Shown here piece by piece: positions 32,714-43,788 of a DNA stretch of 64,000 bases. The translations under genes were made by a program, and so were the position numbers. The stretch's first letter is position 1. Each line of letters starts with the position of its first letter. The notes under the pieces were generated by a model. That model made no database searches and was not told the DNA's origin. It was given only the letters and a program-made list of their open reading frames with translations. This stretch comes from Micractinium sp. NFX-FRZ (Eukaryota; Chlorophyta; Trebouxiophyceae; Chlorellales; Chlorellaceae), in assembly GCA_029339195.1 (NCBI GenBank), contig JAPTJF010000073.1, forward strand, positions 62,001 through 126,000, in the 5' to 3' direction.

Positions 32714-33484
32714 AGCAAGTGCGAAAGCCCCTGCTAGAGCGCTGCGCCCGTCCGGAGTGAGGCCACCGCTCCTATCAAGCTTCCCTATCAAGCTAGTAGG
32801 TAAAATCAAAGCCGCAGGGGGCAGGGAAACGCCGGGGAAACATTCCGATGATTTAAACACCTTTGGCCGGTGGTTCAGGGCAGTTGGATCAATCAAGGTC
32901 AAGGGGCATCTCTGCATGCGATCAGCAGCACCCTACAATCAGCTGATGCTGCTGCGCTCCCCTGCAACCCGCCAGTGGCCGGCACCTGCATGTTGCCAAG
33001 GTGCGGCGACCGCCGCCGCCGGCGCCCCACATACACCATAATGTTCAGGTGTTCCACAGGAGGGTGCGCCGTGCACCCGTATGCTTGGCCTGGTGCACTG
33101 TATGTAACTGTTGATCTGTGTTTTATGTACGTCTAGCGCTGGCAGGCGCAGCTGGGTAGCTAGTTCCCCTGCTGTCGGGCAGCCAGGTGCCACAAGCGTC
33201 CAAGCCACACGCCCCGGGGCGGGCATGCCCAGCCGACGACAAGCAGGTAGGGCTTGCTTCTCGGCCATCACCCCACCAATCAATCCCGCCTACTGTGCAC
33301 AGTCTGCAGTCCCGCCCACCCTCTCAGCAACAGTGCCTGCCTCATCCAGCAACCCGTGACCGCCGTGCCCTGCACCGCGCGCGCGCCCATGGCCCCCGTG
33401 TTCCTAACGTTCAAGGCTCCGTGCGCTGGGGTGTGAACTTGCAATCTTGCCAAGCGTGGCTGCCTCGGAACCATTCACGCGCGC
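32714..33484. other. Intergenic between TylF and SDR genes
   Basis: Promoter side of the TylF gene and 3' side of the SDR gene. It is slightly AT-richer around 32800-32900 and 33040-33130. No gene-like frame found. Confidence 0.5.
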
Positions 33485-36400
33485 TTACTCGTCCGGCCAC
33501 ACCACTGGCGGCCGCTCGTCTCCAGACGTCTCGCCGCCCGCGGCAACAGCACCGCTCGCCGTGGGCTCTGCTGCCGCCCCCGCCTCCCCCGCCGCCTCCT
33601 CTGGATACACCATCTTCTTGCTGACCCCTCCATCAACCACAAACTCCTGGCCTGCAAGGGGCAGGGACGGGGTGCGGGAGCCAGAGGAGGAAGCCCATAC
33701 ATCAGCGGCCAGTCAGCGGTTCATAGTTGTGGGTGCTGCGAGTTGTGGGTGCTGCCAGTTGAGTTGTGGGCAGCCAGGCATTAGGACACCTGCCGTTTCC
33801 CGCCTGGGCCCCCACAGCCCCGCCTCGCCCCTCTACTCTCGCATAGCAGCTGGGACCTGCCTGCCGGGAGCATTGCAGCGGCCCACGGAGCCTGCCTGCC
33901 TGGAGGAAGCAGCACCCGGCAAACCAACACAGCATCTGGACCTGCCTGCCTGTAGCAAAACACGCCGGTGGCCTGCCTACGAGCCCAGCCACGGAGCACA
34001 ACCACAGTCGCCACTCCCGCATGCCTGTGATGCACCATGCTCGGAAGCTGTGTGCCAGGAAGAGGCAGAGCTCAGGCGCCCAACACACCAACAGCTGGCC
34101 CCGCTCAACGCGAGATAGTGACCCCCACGTGACCTCTCCGCCAGGAAGAGGCAAAGGAGGATGCGGAGGGCAGCAATTCCAGCCAGCGGATCGCCCTTGC
34201 CTGTTACAAATCATGCCAGGAGGAGGCAAACGGGGAGGCGGGGGGCAGCAACCCAGGATAGCAGCAGCCAGCCCAGCTTGCCTGTGATGAACCCCGCCCG
34301 GGAGCCGTCTGCCAGGAAGAGGCAGAGCGCCGCCACGTCCTCTGGCCGCCCCACCCGCCCCTGCAGCGGTGGTGGTATTGCAGCTGTGGTGAATATGCTG
34401 TGTTGTGATGAGAAGGTGGCGCCAAGGTCTGGGTGCACATGCTGTGTCGTGGGACCGTTGTGGTACTACAGTAGTGGTACATGTGCGTTGTGGTCAATGG
34501 CTGGCGGTGGAATCAGAGTGCACGCAGCCCGTCTCACTCACTGCTGTTCCCCCCACTGCTGGCCCACCCAACACACCCACCCCAACTGTCCTGCACCCAT
34601 TGCCGGGCACCCCCTGGCATTCAGCGGTACGTCAGTGTACTTGCCCTTGTCCCGCCTGCTGCTGCGTGCCCCCGCAGCACAACCTGTGCCAGTGCTCAGC
34701 AGCGTGCCTCTGTGCATGCCCTGTGCCCACCCACCGCAGGGTGCCAAGCGTGATCGGCAGAGGTGATGCTGCCGGGGTCCCCGCTTGTGTCGATCCACCC
34801 AGGCAGCACCGCATTCACCCTGCAGTAGGGAGGGAGGGGCCCGAGTCGACGAGGCTAGATGAGCGGGGACGGGTGCACCGCCAGCTCAGCAGTGGGTCGA
34901 CTGTGCCCTTTGAAGCAGGGGTGGGCGGGGCGGGCGCCCAACCCAGGGGCAGCCCCGTGCCAGCCCCACCCCCACCCAGGCAACAAGCCCCTGCCAGCCT
35001 GGCACCCCTGCCAGCCTCGCACCCCAGCTGCCGGCCCCGGCCACCGAACGCACCGCACGCACTCTCCCTCAGGTCTCAAGCCACAGCCACAGCACCACAA
35101 GATCCGCACACTGCACCCCTCAGGCCAAGCCAGGCCCCCCATCCCAGGCCTCCTGCCCTGCCCTCCGTTACCCCTGCCCTCCGTTACCCCTGCCCCGACC
35201 TGCCCTGACCTGACTTTGTGCGCAAGGCTGACCGCCTGCGCATGCATCAACCCCAGCAGGCCCGCCTTGGCTGCAGCATACGCCTCGGTGTGGGGCTCGG
35301 ACTGCAGCAGGGAAAGCGATGGGTATGGGGACAGGCAGGTATTGAACTGGGCAAACACATGCCAGATGTGTGGCGTTGGCTGCAGCACACGCCTATGTGT
35401 GGGGCTCAGGCTGCAGCAGAGGATGAATTTGCAAACGGGAGCGCACAGGTGATGGCGAAATTAGCGAACAGGGCACACGTGTGCTGCTGGCTGCTGCAGA
35501 TGCCTCTGTGCCCTACACATGCAACTGCCTAACCGCCCACGCCAAGAGTGCCCACCGCACAGCCCTGCCTGCTCCTGTGCGGGCAGACCCTCCTCCCTTC
35601 ACTGCCCTTTGCACCAGCCGGGTGCTCCTGCACCCCTGCCTATTGCCCTGCCCCGCCTTGCTGGAGCTCCAACCCTTCAACCGCGCTCCTCCCTCGTTGC
35701 CATGCCCCCACCTGCCCAACTGGCACCTCCCCGCCCGGTGCGTCTGACTGCCCTGCCCCTCCATGCCCAGTGCGCGTTGCTTCCCGGCCCCGCCCTCCAC
35801 CCTGCCTGGCACCCTGCCCCCTCCCCCCTGCCTGGTGTGCACGCGTGCTGGACACGTGAATGATGGCAGCCTCGCCAGCGGGCATGTGGGGCAGTACTGT
35901 TTGCGACATCAGGAAAGCACCTGCAGATGCATGGGAGGGGGCGGGGAGGGGCAAACCAGGTGATTCTCGAAATGGTACAAAAACACCTGTGGACCGGCGG
36001 TCTGGGGCAGTGGGGAGCAGGCAGGAGGGGATGCCACCATGGCACGGCTCCTGGCTGGCTCTACCCTGCCTCACTGGCTGGCGTTTGCCTGGCTGAGCCC
36101 CACCAAGCAAAGGTCTCCAGATGCCAAGCGACGCACTTAAAATGCACAGGTTTCCGCGCTGCCAAGCCCGCCGGGGTACTGCCCAGGCCTCCACCCAGCC
36201 ACATACACCCAAAGTAAACATGGGGTATTTGACGTGACCCCCCCCCCCCCCCCCCCCAACTGTGAGGGTGGTGCCAATCTCCACGCACCAGTGATCCACA
36301 GGCGCTTCCACCCGACCACACGTGCTCAGCACCAGCGTGAGGTGGTTGAAGTGATGACATGCGCACGCACCTGTGAGGTTTGTGTCGATCACTGCGCGCC

Positions 36401-37342
36401 AGTGCGCCACCGCTGCCTCCGTTGACTCGGGCATGTGCGGGTCTGCCATGCCTGCGTTGTTGATCAGCGCGTGTACCGCCTGCAGAGGCGAGTCGCACTC
36501 TGAGGCTCTCAAGACTGAGGAGGGGCATTCAAAGATGCCAGCCCCTGCAGGCACCCTGTGCCGTTCTGTCGCATTCTCCCACCGCTCACCCCCAAGCTCG
36601 GTGCCGTCTGATGTCAACACTACCTCCATGCCATGAGAGGCTGCGCAGAAACGCTACCCCCGACTCATTTCTGTGAAGCACACCTGGGAGCCGAAGTGCT
36701 TTTGGCAGGCGCTGGGCACGAAGCCAACCTCTTGCGGGGCAGCGATGTCCAGCACTACGTGGGCATACCCCACGCCCAGCTGCTCATCTGCACACAAGAA
36801 GAAGCAAGATCAGCAGGCGGTGCGGCAGGGTGAGGTGGGTGGGGCGATGCGGGGCGGAGGGACCGCAACGGCAATGCCCAGCAGTATGTGAGCGTACCGC
36901 ATGCCCAGCTGCTCGTCTGCGTGGCAGGGGGACAGGGGGCGCGTGGGCACGGCGAGGGGGGCAGGGCGGAAGCGTGGGTGGCACGGGGCAGAGCGTGCAC
37001 AACAGTGCCACCTCCTGTGACATGCACCCTTCCCTGGCATGGCGGGTCTGGCATGTGACACAGGCAGGGTGGGTGCTGCTGCGCCTTGAGCCCAGGATGC
37101 TGCCTGAAACCATCCGACGGAACCGGGCCCAGGGCAAAGCGTGTGCCGCGCAGGCCCTGCAGGCCTGCCCGCCCGCCCAGCCACCCACCTGGCTCCGAGT
37201 CCTGCAGCCGCAGCTTGTCCACTCCAAGCACTTGATACCCCGCTTTCACAAACGCCCGCGCGCACGCCCGGCCGATGCCAGAGGGGCGCGCCGTTCCCGT
37301 CACCACCGCTGTTTTGAGCGGCGGAACTGCCACCGCCGCCAT
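33485..37342 (-). CDS. Short-chain dehydrogenase/reductase
   Basis: Eight minus-strand exons (37342-37189, 36787-36684, 36479-36371, 35920-35832, 35301-35210, 34819-34735, 34360-34282, 33651-33485) close in frame to 292 residues. Classical SDR motifs are present: nucleotide loop TGTARPSGIG at 15-24, NNAG at 93-96, HVSS with Ser146/147, and Y160-AAA-K164. RVNAVLPGWIDT, GRPEDVA and FITGQEFVVDGG are the usual C-terminal elements. The tail after VDGG is an extra alanine/glycine/glutamate-rich extension of about 35 residues. No targeting peptide is obvious, so it is probably cytosolic; the substrate cannot be inferred. Introns 4 (CAG|GCAGGG) and 7 (CAG|GCAAGC) start with GC. Several introns contain ghost copies of exon edges. 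Confidence 0.93.
34020..34236 (-). repeat. Three ghosts of SDR exon 7 end
   Basis: GCCAGGAAGAGGCA-like cores at 34054, 34140 and 34214 lead to the true exon core at 34311. Steps are 86, 74 and 97 bp. The copy nearest 34024 still matches about 50 bp, including the junction CCTGTGATG. Confidence 0.92.
35364..35515 (-). repeat. Two ghosts of SDR exon 5 start
   Basis: GGCTGCAGCACACGCCTATG at 35378 and GGCTGCTGCAGATGCCTCTG at 35489 copy the exon segment at 35269. Offsets are 109 and 111 bp. Confidence 0.9.
36238..36257 (+). repeat. C20 homopolymer in SDR intron 3
   Basis: An uninterrupted run of about 20 C on the + strand (G on the gene strand), next to a ghost of exon 3. Confidence 0.9.
36262..36316 (-). 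repeat. Ghost of SDR exon 3 end
   Basis: GAGGGTGGTGCCAATCTCCA corresponds to the exon end at 36375 (offset 111 bp), with scattered changes. Confidence 0.75.
36864..36920 (-). repeat. Ghost of SDR exon 2 start
   Basis: CATGCCCAGCTGCTCGTCTG copies CACGCCCAGCTGCTCATCTG of exon 2, offset 129 bp. Confidence 0.9.
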
Positions 37343-37794
37343 ACCAGCGACGCACTGAGCCGCCGTCGCACTGCTGACGCCCCGCGCTCCTCAAGCCGGT
37401 CCGCTGATCAGAAGCCAGAGCTCGCAGCTGATGCGCCGACAGTCAGCCGAGGAGTTGGGTGGCCAGGGGCTGGGCCTATTCTGGCAAAGGAGACTGAAGA
37501 GCGCCGAGAAGGCGGGGGCTATCGAAAGCGCAGCACAATGTCGACATAGGTTCCGGGGGGCCTCAAAATGACCCATTCATGCCCTGTGTTTTGCGCGCTC
37601 CTCACGCTGAGCTGGCCATGCTTTCAGGATGCGAAAACAGCTCTCTGGGCACATTATATCATTCTACCAGTGCTTCTGAACGGAGTTTGATTGGCTGGCG
37701 GGCTTCTGAGCCCTGCCCCAGGCTCTTCAGCAACGGACCTCGCAAAGCCAGAGGCTGTGGCCGTCCCCAGAGTAGCAAAGACCTAGGAAGGGGC
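37343..37794. promoter_or_regulatory. Divergent promoter region SDR / SQS1-like
   Basis: About 450 bp between divergent start codons. It includes an AT-richer patch with ACATTATATC near 37651-37660. No gene seen. Confidence 0.5.
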
Positions 37795-40700
37795 ATGGGA
37801 AAATCAGGGCGACATAAGCGGGGCAAGCAGGGTCACCAGGGCGGAAGCAAGCAGGGACGTGGTGGCGGCAGCGGCGGCAAGCGGCGGCACAGCAGCGGCG
37901 GCTGGGTCACGGGGCCGCCGGTGCGCCGCGGCAGCTTTCACGCCAGTGACAGCGATGACGGCCCAGGCACCCTGCACATCGGGGGCGTGAGGATCCGAGT
38001 TGACGGCGCCGGCAACGGCGTTGCTCAGCAGCAGCTGCCGCTGCAGCCCGCCGGCGGCAGCGGGCCGCGCCGGCAGCGGCGCCGCGGCAGCACCGGCGCC
38101 GCCATCCCGCCACCCCCAGCTCTGCGCTATGCCTCGGACGATGGCAGCGGCAGCAACAGCAGCAGCGACTCTGCTAGCCAGCAGGGCGGCAGGATGAGTG
38201 ACCAGGCCATGGAAGATTACCTGGCCAATTACTTGGCCAACGTGGGTGCTGCAGCTGGTGCCGGCGAGGACGAGGAGGAGGGTGAACAAGGCGGCGGCAG
38301 CGACAGCAGCGGCTCGCAGGCAGATGTGGAAGGGCGTCGGGGCGGCAGCCTAGGCGGCAGTGCAGCCAAGAGGCGGCGGCAGGCGTATGAGCAGTACGAG
38401 GTACTGCGGCGTTTCAGCACGTTTGATATGGAAGATGAGGGCCCGCCCGAGGGGCTTGGCTGGCAAGGTGGGGCGAGGAAAGGCGGGTGTGCGGGCTGGG
38501 CCGGAGGGCCAACGTGAGGTGGCAGCTGGCATCTGGGGTGCTTGCCCCGCCGAGCAGTGCGCGACTGCCTGCAGGCTGCGTTCAGAAGTGAAAGAAGACA
38601 GCAGCAGCATGCTGCACACAGGGTGACACGCACTCCTGGCTGATTGTCCTGCTGCAGACTTTAGCTAATAATGTTGCGCCTGCTGTTTCAAACACCCCTG
38701 CGCATACCGTGTGCCTGCCCTGCCCTCCTGCAGGCTTCTCATCTGATGATGACGAGGACGACAGCAGCAGCGACGGCAGTGGCAGCAGCAGCAGCGGGGA
38801 CGGCGATGACAGCGGCGACGACAGCGGCAGCAGCAGCGAGAGCGGCAGCAGCTCCGGATCAGACAGCGGATCGTCAGATGATGAGGACGAGGAGGGTGAC
38901 AGCTCAGCGGATGACGAGGAGCTGATGGAGGCTGACCTGGAGCAGCTGAGGTGAGCTGGCGGCGGCCGCGCCAGGCTGGCAGCAGGCGCAGCGTTGCACA
39001 CGCGCTGTGCAGGCCCTGGTCGGGGCACGCCGGCGCTGGGCCGCCCAGCATGCAGCGCAATCCGCCTGCGTCTGCCTGGCCTCCCGCACCCCTGCGCTGA
39101 GTGGACTGCTGCAGGCTGCCAGCACACAGCGGCGCTCACCTGTTGCCCTCCTCACCCTGCCCTGTGGCGCTTTTGCCCTGGGCCTGCCCGCCTTTGCAGC
39201 CTGCCCGCGCTTGTGCTGGTAGTAACACCCTTGCAGCGACAAGTGTGCGGAACCTGCATTGCGTGTTTTGTTTGTGTGGTATCGCTTACCATCGATTCTC
39301 CCCCTGCCCCTGCAGCCTGGCGCAGCGTTACCCGGTGCAGGTACGGCCGCGGCCCGCGCCGCTGTCGGGGCAGCAGCAGCAGGCCAAGCAGGCGGGCAGC
39401 AACACGAAAGAGAAGGGGAAGAAGAAGAAGAAGAAGAAGAAGAGCAAGGGGGCCAAGGGGGGCAAGCTGGCGCCAGGTCAGCAGCGCTGCTGCCTAGCCC
39501 GTGTGCTGCCGCTCCCATCAACCGCTGCTGCCGCCTCCTGCCCTCTTCTGCCTCCATCCTTGTGCTGTCTTTCTGCCTGCAGCTGCTGCCTGGCCAAGCC
39601 ACGTTGCTCAGTGTGTGCCTTGCCTCTTGTGGGACTCGGCGGCTTGTGCGCAGGCACGAAGCCTGGCATGGCATGGCAGCTTCCCCTATCTTCTGGCGCT
39701 CAACAATACTGTGCAGGCAAGAAGTAGCGGCTGAGGGATGAGTTCACGGAGGCACAATTTGCCTTTCTCAACCTACCTGCAATCCCTGCATCCCTACTCT
39801 CTCACCATGCTCTGTGCAGGCGAGAAGAAGCGGCTGAAGCACGAGCGCATGGAGGCGAAGCGTGCGGCGCGCGCGGCTGCCCGCGGGTTTGACCTGCCCT
39901 GGGTCAACCGACAGCTGGAGGAGTTTGTGCTGCGCCAGGGGGATCTGCAGGTGGGTGCTGGGGTATGACCAAGGTTTGACCGGGGGTTTGTGAGCTGACA
40001 GCTGGAGTAGTTTGTGCTGCGCCGGGGGTCCTGCAGGGTAGGTTTCCGGGTGACTGAGTGCTTGCAGACGGGTGCTGAACGGGTGGCCTGCAGACGGTGT
40101 TGAAGTGGGAATTTGCAGGTGGGTTTGCCAGCTCGAATTGGAGTGAAAGCAGGTTGTGTGCATGCTGGCGGAAACAGGACACAGGAGTGAGGTCGGTGAG
40201 GCAAGGCGGCTGGACTGGGCCAGACTAGCTCAGGGGGAGGGCGGGGACACGACGCTCAACCGTGAAAAACTGCCCCACCGTTTGCCTGTCTGCCTGCCTG
40301 CGCATCCTTTGCTCACCCCGTTGTGTCTTCCACTGCAGGCCTTTGGCCCGTTTGGCAAGCACGAGGGCAAGGCTGTGGCACGGCTGGCGGCGCTGTACGG
40401 GTGCCGTGCCACCCTGCAGGGCTCCAAGAGCAACCGCAAGCTGGTGATGGTGAGCACATGTTTACTTAACACATTAAATATCAGTTTGTTTTGGCTTGAG
40501 GGCAGTCGTATTATGGTGGTGGTGAGCTCCAAGCACATGTTGCACCGACGCAGGCGCAGGGGCGGCTGTGAGGAGGCGTTCATGCCTCCATCACAGCTGC
40601 TGCACCGCGCTGGGCTGCCCGCTTGAAAACTGGCGTTCACTGCGTACCACCCTGCTTGCCATCTGCCTGCGCCGCTGGACGCACCTCTCTGCCAGTCCGT

Positions 40701-42896
40701 CCAGCACCGCCTGCATCTCACACACCGCGCCTCACCCTCTCTTACCCTCTGCATCTGCAGGTGGCCTCCACCCCGCGTACCTGCCTGCCTCAGGGCACCG
40801 ACCTGTTGGCAATAGGGCAGATACTGGCTGCCCAGTCAGCGGCCGAGCGCAGCGGTGCAGCCCTGGATGGCAGGCTGGCAGCGGCAGTGGCAGGAGAGGA
40901 CCTCTCCAGCCTGCTGCCTGCCTCGTTGACGGCTGCAGGCAGCGGGCGGGGGCGCTGGGCGGCGCTGCAGCAGCGCAGTGGCAGGCAGGAGGGCCGCGGG
41001 GGCGGCGATGGCGCCAGCGGCATGAAAGGTGGGACGCGCTGCCTGCCCTGCCTGCAAGAAGCGCATTGCAGCCCAGCAGAGGAAGATCCACTGCGTGCTT
41101 GCCCCCTTTCTCTGGTGCCCCTTCCCCTCACCATGCCCTGTGCTTCTGTGGCCGACACCTGCCTGCTTCTGCCCGCCTCCACCTCTGCCTGCCCACCCGC
41201 TCACTTGCCCGGATCTACGGTGCCTGCAGCCAAGCAGAAGCTCGGGCTCAGGCCTGTTGCCTAAGCCTGCTCATCAAGCTGCACAGTAGCATATGACTTC
41301 ATGCCCCTCCCTGCCCCGCTCTGTTCTTGGTGTTGCAGCCAAGAAGAAGCGGAGCCACCTGAAGCCGGTTGCCTTTGTGAGCGTGGGGGCCATCAACCCG
41401 GAGGAGGCTGTGGAGGTGGCGGTGCCGGCGGCGGCGCTGGCAGCAGCTGCGGCAGAAGCAGCCATGGCCAGGGAAGGCGGCGATGTGGAGATGGAGGCTG
41501 CTGCTGCACCCAGCCAGGCAGCAGGAGGGGTAGAAGTAGTTGCAGAGGCGGCAGCAGCGGTGGGCGCGTCCACAGAGGATGATAGCATGCAGAAGGCAGA
41601 GCGGCGGCAGCAGCAGCGGCAGCGTACCGCGGCGGCAGCAGCTTCCCTGCAGCTTCTAGAGGTGGTGGAGGACATGGGTGGATCACCAGCAGCGGTGCCA
41701 GCAGCAGCGGCAGCTTCCTGGCAGTTGCTTGCGGTAGTGGAAGACCTGGGCGGGCCGCCAACAGCCGCAGCTGCAGCAGCCGCACCGGCAGCAGGGGCAG
41801 CAGAAGGGGAGGGGGAGGAGGAGGGGGATGCATCTGATGAGGCCTCTGATGAGGATGATGAGGGGCGGGCGGGGCTGGGCAGCGGCGGCACGCTGTACAC
41901 GAGGTGAGTGGAAAGATGCGCTGAGCTGGCAAGGGATGCAAGCTGGGGCTGGGCAGCCGCCTGGCCTCTCGACCGGAAGATGTCGAGACTAGATGGCGGC
42001 CGGGAGGTTGTCCAGCCCGGCTGGTTTTCTTGTTGATTTTCGTCTGCACTGCAGGCCTGCTGCTATGCACTGTTTGATGTCTATCTGCATCTGACCGTCC
42101 ACAACACCTGCTGCTGCCATACAGCAGCTGCGCAAGCATGCTGTGCTGCTCACCCCCTCTCACACCCATCCATGCCACTGCTGCCCGCAGGATGACGGGC
42201 CTGTCGCTCAGCCCCCGTGCCGCGCGTGGAAGCTCCGCTGCCGAAGGCATCACCAACCCGGGCCGCCTGCTGGGCCTGGGCCTGGCTCTGGGCGTTGGGC
42301 CAGAGGTGTTTGGAGCGCCGGGGCCTGCAGACGCTGGGCCTGCTGAGCTGGACGCTGACTTGTCGCCACTCAGCCCGCTGCTGTCCAAGTCGCAGCTGCG
42401 TAAGCTGCAGCGCCGCTCCAGTAGCGCCGGAGCTGGCAGCAGCCTGGCAGCAGCTGTGGCAGCGGGCGGCAGCGGCAGCAAGCAGCAGAACCAGCAGCCT
42501 GGGCGCAAGGGCAAGGGGGGGCGCAGCAAAGCAGAGCGGCGCAGCCGTGGCGACGGCGCCACGGCCCTTGCCGCTGCAGTTGCTGCTGCCGGGGCTGGCG
42601 TCAGCAGCAGCGAGGACGAGCGGGCGCAGCAGCAGTGGCGGCAGGCTGAGGATGCAGGCGGCGGCGGCCTGGGTGGGCTGGGCCTGGGTGCAGGCAGCAG
42701 CGGCGGCCAGGGCGGCCTGGTCTCTGGAGACTATGGCTACTTTGAGAAGCACACCACCGGCATTGGAAGCAAGCTGCTGGCCAAGTGGGGATTTGGTGGG
42801 GAGGGCGCAGGGTTGGGGCGCGCGCAGCAGGGGCGCGCGGAGCCGCTGCAGGCGGTGCGCCGAGCCAAGAAGTTGGGACTTGGGGCATTCCAATGA
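37795..42896 (+). CDS. SQS1-like R3H and G-patch protein
   Basis: Eight exons (37795-38467, 38734-38950, 39316-39476, 39820-39950, 40339-40449, 40761-41028, 41339-41903, 42191-42896) close in frame to 943 residues. The start MGKSGRHKRGK is the first in-frame ATG with a basic N-terminus. Residues about 225-297 are an extreme serine/aspartate/glutamate acidic tract and about 335-345 a polylysine run. An R3H-like domain lies near 395-450 (FGPFGKHEGKAVARLAALY, NRKLVMVASTPRT). The last 50 residues form a G-patch (TTGIGSKLLAKWGF, GEGAGLGR). Yeast Sqs1/Pfa1 has the same R3H plus G-patch order and activates the helicase Prp43 in ribosome maturation and splicing; the same role is inferred. Exons 4 and 7 have ghost copies, two with in-frame stops. 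Confidence 0.85.
39709..39743 (+). repeat. Ghost of SQS1-like exon 4 start
   Basis: GTGCAGGCAAGAAGTAGCGG against GTGCAGGCGAGAAGAAGCGG, offset 102 bp. The acceptor is intact but the copy has an in-frame TAG. Confidence 0.92.
39995..40036 (+). repeat. Ghost of SQS1-like exon 4 end
   Basis: GACAGCTGGAGTAGTTTGTG against GACAGCTGGAGGAGTTTGTG, offset 88 bp, again with an in-frame TAG. Exon 4 therefore has ghosts on both sides. Confidence 0.92.
41222..41261 (+). repeat. Ghost of SQS1-like exon 7 start
   Basis: GCAGCCAAGCAGAAGCTCGG resembles GCAGCCAAGAAGAAGCGGAG, offset 110 bp, AG intact. Confidence 0.88.
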
Positions 42897-43788
42897 GAGC
42901 AACTCCGTTGCATACTGCCGACTGGCTGGCCAGCGGCCTGGCAAGCAGAGCCATCTTTTGTTCGTGTGTACAGCCAGGCGGCAAGTTTTGAAAGTGTCAC
43001 AGCATGCAACTGTTCAAACCTCCGTTCTTGTACCACCACCACTGTGCAACATGTTGCGTTTCGAACCTTTTGGTGCACTTTTGCATTCCGCCCCGCTTAG
43101 CCTGTACCATAGCCTGCCTGCTTCTCTCTGCGCCTGCACATTTTAGGATAATCCTTTTGGAGTACATGTATCAATATAGCAGACAGCAAAACAGGGCGTT
43201 GTTTGCTGAGTGGCTGGCACCAGTGGGTGCGGGGAGCAGTTGGCGGCCAGGGTTGGTGCGGTGTGCGACAACACGCTGTTCGACTGGCTAGCCGCTGTGC
43301 TGGTGGTGAAGCTGCATGAAGTTGATGGGATGCAGCCATTCTACCATCCAATGTCTCGTGGCGTAGATTAAGACTTACCTGAGTCGAGCCCAGGCCTGCA
43401 TGGTGGGCTGCACTGCTGCACTGGAGCGTGGTTGGTGGCTGCACTGCCGCCGCCGCCCGTCCGCCCAGCTCGCCGAGCTCCCGGCGGGAGGCGTTGGGCG
43501 GCCTGCCGACGGCGTGGAAAATGCGCATGGACTCTAAGAGATCCATCCGGACTGAAAAATGAGGGAGGGCCGTATTCCTGCTTGGCGTGCTTTGCCTGCG
43601 ATTCAGGACTTGCCCAGCCGCCAGGCCGCCGAGGTCGCATTTCGCCAAACCATCCCTCTTCCCACACACCCCCGCTGGCCGCGCCGCTTGTTTCGACACT
43701 TTATAGAGCTTCCAGGGGATCAATTTAACGAACCGGCGGCCGGCCGAGGCGGCCGAGCAGTGCTCTTCTCGCTCGCTTGCCGGCCGGC
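42897..43788. other. Intergenic between SQS1-like and bromodomain genes
   Basis: About 890 bp in a tandem arrangement. It includes the long 3' side of the first gene and the promoter of the second. No gene-like frame. Confidence 0.5.

Noticed and set aside
41274..42944. Minus-strand frames of 200-390 codons opposite the SQS1-like gene
   Set aside because: Alanine/serine/proline/leucine-rich mirror frames of the low-complexity coding exons; the + strand model with closing phases and a G-patch is far better.
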